DNA from: Diplonema papillatum | Lineage: Eukaryota; Euglenozoa; Diplonemea; Diplonemida; Diplonemidae | Direction: 5' to 3' | Assembly: GCA_030068145.1 (NCBI GenBank) | Contig: JAPJBO010000803.1 | Span: 1-64,000, forward strand | DNA: 64,000 nucleotides | Shown: piece by piece, positions 62,273 through 64,000 of the stretch | Numbering within the stretch: the stretch's first letter is position 1 | How the letters are laid out: each line of letters opens with the position of its first letter | Notes under the pieces: generated by a model | What the model saw: the letters and a program-made list of their open reading frames with translations, nothing else | Told to the model about the DNA's origin: nothing | The model's database searches: none | Program-made: the position numbers and the translations under genes

Positions 62273-64000
62273 ATGGTCGGAGGCGGGGATGTGGAGAAGG
62301 AAGGTGATCTCAGATGGATCGAGCGGATGGCACGAGACATGGGTGCGAGACTAACCCGGGTCTCGGGGGACGGTAATTGCCAATTTACGGCGATTGCGGA
62401 AAGCTACGGCGGGATAAACGCACGCGCTCTGCGGGAAAGGGTGGTTCGCAACATAGAAGCGAATACAGCGAGATACTGGGACCACCTCGGAGGTGAGGAA
62501 ATGGCGCAATATTTGAGGAGGATGGGAACCAACCGCACCTTCGGGGACGAGCTGACCCTGCACGCGGCGGCGCAAGTCCTGCATTGCAACATTTGGGTAG
62601 TGAACGCAAGCCACCGTGACACAGTAAAGCGGTGGAGGTCAGACGGGGCGGGCCGAACAATAGTGGTGACATACATGCCACTGCACTACGACTGGCTCCA
62701 ACTCCCGGTACAAAGCGAATATGTATTGGAACAAGCAGAAGCCAATGCGATACCGATCGCACGGCTACTACTAGTTGCGCCCCGACAAGTTGGTGCAGCG
62801 CAACCGGACCCACCGCGACCAAGCCGGCGCCGTAAGAGCCCGACCGCCGGGCCGCAACGGCAGCAACACGAAACACAGAGCCCCGGACGAGCGGAGGAAC
62901 AGCCGAAAGGTAACAGGCCAGTGAATCCACAAGCTCGGCCGCGAGCGGTATCCGTTGACGCGCAATGTCGGCAGCAAAGGACGGCGGAAGGCGGAAATGG
63001 ACAGTTAGATGAGGTGGCAGGCTTACTGGCGGCGAAGCGTGTGCTGATAGAGGAAGACGGAAATTGCCAGTTTGCAGCGCTTGTAAGAGGAAGCAAGTTG
63101 AGTCTCGCGGCGGCGTCGTTACGACAGAAAGTAACGTGGCAGCTCCGAAGTCTGCCACCTGCAGCTCTCCCCCTCGAAGGCCAGACGCGCTCCGAATACC
63201 TATACAACATCGCGCAGAACGGCGCGCACGGGGATCACACCACGCTACAGGCAGCCGCGGAGGTACTGAAGGCAAGTATATGGGTCCTCTCAACAAGGGA
63301 CCTAACGCAACTACGGCGAGAGGGGAGGGCGGAGAACCCATCACGGGTAATCGTGCTGACCCACCGCACACAACATTATGACGCGCTCAGACTTCCCTAC
63401 CTAGCTTTGAGGTTTCTGGCTTCCTTAGCCCCCGAGACAACCCAAGCAAGTGTGGAGGAGCTGACACTCGCTGTCATGCCTCGACCAGCAGCCGGGGTGG
63501 ACAAACCGCGCAAAGCGAGCACGATTGTCCTCGCCACGGTGAATCTGGGTTCCCTGAACTCAAGGTGTCGCGCGGTGGCAGCGCTACCGGCGGACATAGT
63601 AGCCTGTCAAGAGACGCGGGTGGGCCCGGAGGGTAAAAGAACGTGTGAAATGTACCTAGGAGCATACGGCAAGCAATGCTTCTGGGGGGAAGACGTCCCG
63701 ATAGTCGTCGGCGCGAACGGGATAGGGCAGCGCGCGCCAGGCGGCACAGCCGTCATAACACGCAGCAGCATGGTAGCGTCGAAGGCGCACCCAAAGACAG
63801 CGCTGGAGACAAGATTAGCGGAAAGCACTCGGGTGGCCCACGCCGTGGTAGCAACGGGGAATGCCCGCTCGGTATTGCACGTAATTTCGGTGTACGCACA
63901 AGTAGGAAAGGAGTCAGGTGTTGTCAGGGAGCGGGAACGGTTCCTGTCTGACGTATTTGAAATGGCGGCGGGGCTCGGGCAGGTGCCGGTAGCCATCGTG
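62273..64000 (+). CDS. LINE ORF2, 5' part: tandem OTU domains and AP endonuclease (partial, runs off window)
   Basis: The frame is open for 576 codons from ATG at 62273 to the window end. OTU-like domain 1: RVSGDGNCQFTAIAESYGG (Asp33, Cys36) and MPLHYDWL (His138). OTU-like domain 2: LIEEDGNCQFAALV (Asp262, Cys265) and RTQHYDAL (His368). Both keep a Cys-His pair, as expected of active OTU cysteine proteases. An endonuclease/exonuclease/phosphatase-type domain follows: TIVLATVNLGSLNSR (Asn424), DIVACQETRV (Glu447), HVISVYAQVG. The last residues VPVAIV are where this family's GDFN motif normally begins. ORF2 is in the same frame as ORF1, 12 bases after its stop. Confidence 0.88.
   Translation, partial: MVGGGDVEKEGDLRWIERMARDMGARLTRVSGDGNCQFTAIAESYGGINARALRERVVRNIEANTARYWDHLGGEEMAQYLRRMGTNRTFGDELTLHAAAQVLHCNIWVVNASHRDTVKRWRSDGAGRTIVVTYMPLHYDWLQLPVQSEYVLEQAEANAIPIARLLLVAPRQVGAAQPDPPRPSRRRKSPTAGPQRQQHETQSPGRAEEQPKGNRPVNPQARPRAVSVDAQCRQQRTAEGGNGQLDEVAGLLAAKRVLIEEDGNCQFAALVRGSKLSLAAASLRQKVTWQLRSLPPAALPLEGQTRSEYLYNIAQNGAHGDHTTLQAAAEVLKASIWVLSTRDLTQLRREGRAENPSRVIVLTHRTQHYDALRLPYLALRFLASLAPETTQASVEELTLAVMPRPAAGVDKPRKASTIVLATVNLGSLNSRCRAVAALPADIVACQETRVGPEGKRTCEMYLGAYGKQCFWGEDVPIVVGANGIGQRAPGGTAVITRSSMVASKAHPKTALETRLAESTRVAHAVVATGNARSVLHVISVYAQVGKESGVVRERERFLSDVFEMAAGLGQVPVAIV

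Overview
The window is nuclear DNA of a unicellular eukaryote. Evidence: two copies of a eukaryotic-type cytosolic ribosomal protein L18 gene, a mitochondrial-type CGFS glutaredoxin, a gene split by very large GT-AG introns, a hAT transposon, reverse-transcriptase elements including a non-LTR element, a long CA microsatellite and kilobases of satellite DNA. The lineage is not resolved. One degenerate 18S rRNA fragment reads CCGCCCGTCGTTG at the conserved 3' site, and the split gene carries the KGxEEEL-type repeat I associate with kinetoplastid/diplonemid and other protist proteins. Both are weak hints of Euglenozoa (a diplonemid would fit the introns), no more.

Layout. 1-4.1 kb: mosaic of dispersed repeats, small inverted-repeat elements and poly-C tracts. 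4.1-10.96 kb: an apparent large DNA transposon with about 75-bp terminal inverted repeats, minus-strand ORFs (321 aa, 547 aa and a C2H2 zinc-finger ORF) and a nested reverse transcriptase-RNase H element with a 20-bp target duplication. 11.2-11.7 kb: a decayed 18S rRNA fragment beside a fragment of the L18 gene. 12.05-12.62 kb and 16.0-16.58 kb: two nearly identical L18 genes separated by tandem repeats. 18.9-23.0 kb: a 51-bp satellite of about 80 copies. 24.4 kb: nested inverted-repeat elements.

24.98-50.64 kb: the most notable unit, a plus-strand gene whose exons can be joined in phase 0 at 24981-25061, 35208-35363, 45382-45543 and 49835-50641, across introns of about 10.1, 10.0 and 4.3 kb. 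Its product has two PDK/PIK-V...KGxEE(D/E)L repeat units, each split by an intron at the same place, followed by two PH-like domains. Intron 1 is mostly an 8.3-kb hierarchical satellite. Intron 2 carries an apparently intact hAT transposon, rRNA debris and other repeats. Intron 3 is a tandem array of about 500-bp duplications of the start of the last exon. A decayed copy of the gene's 3' end follows it.

51-64 kb: repeat-rich DNA, a SAP-like ORF running into a minisatellite, a monothiol glutaredoxin gene whose 3' end abuts an 11-bp minisatellite, a 540-bp CA microsatellite, and directly after it a non-LTR retrotransposon. That element's ORF2 carries two OTU cysteine-protease-like domains ahead of an AP-endonuclease-like domain and runs off the window end. 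Only L18 (twice), the glutaredoxin and the repeat/PH gene look like host genes. Most of the remaining sequence is mobile or tandemly repeated.
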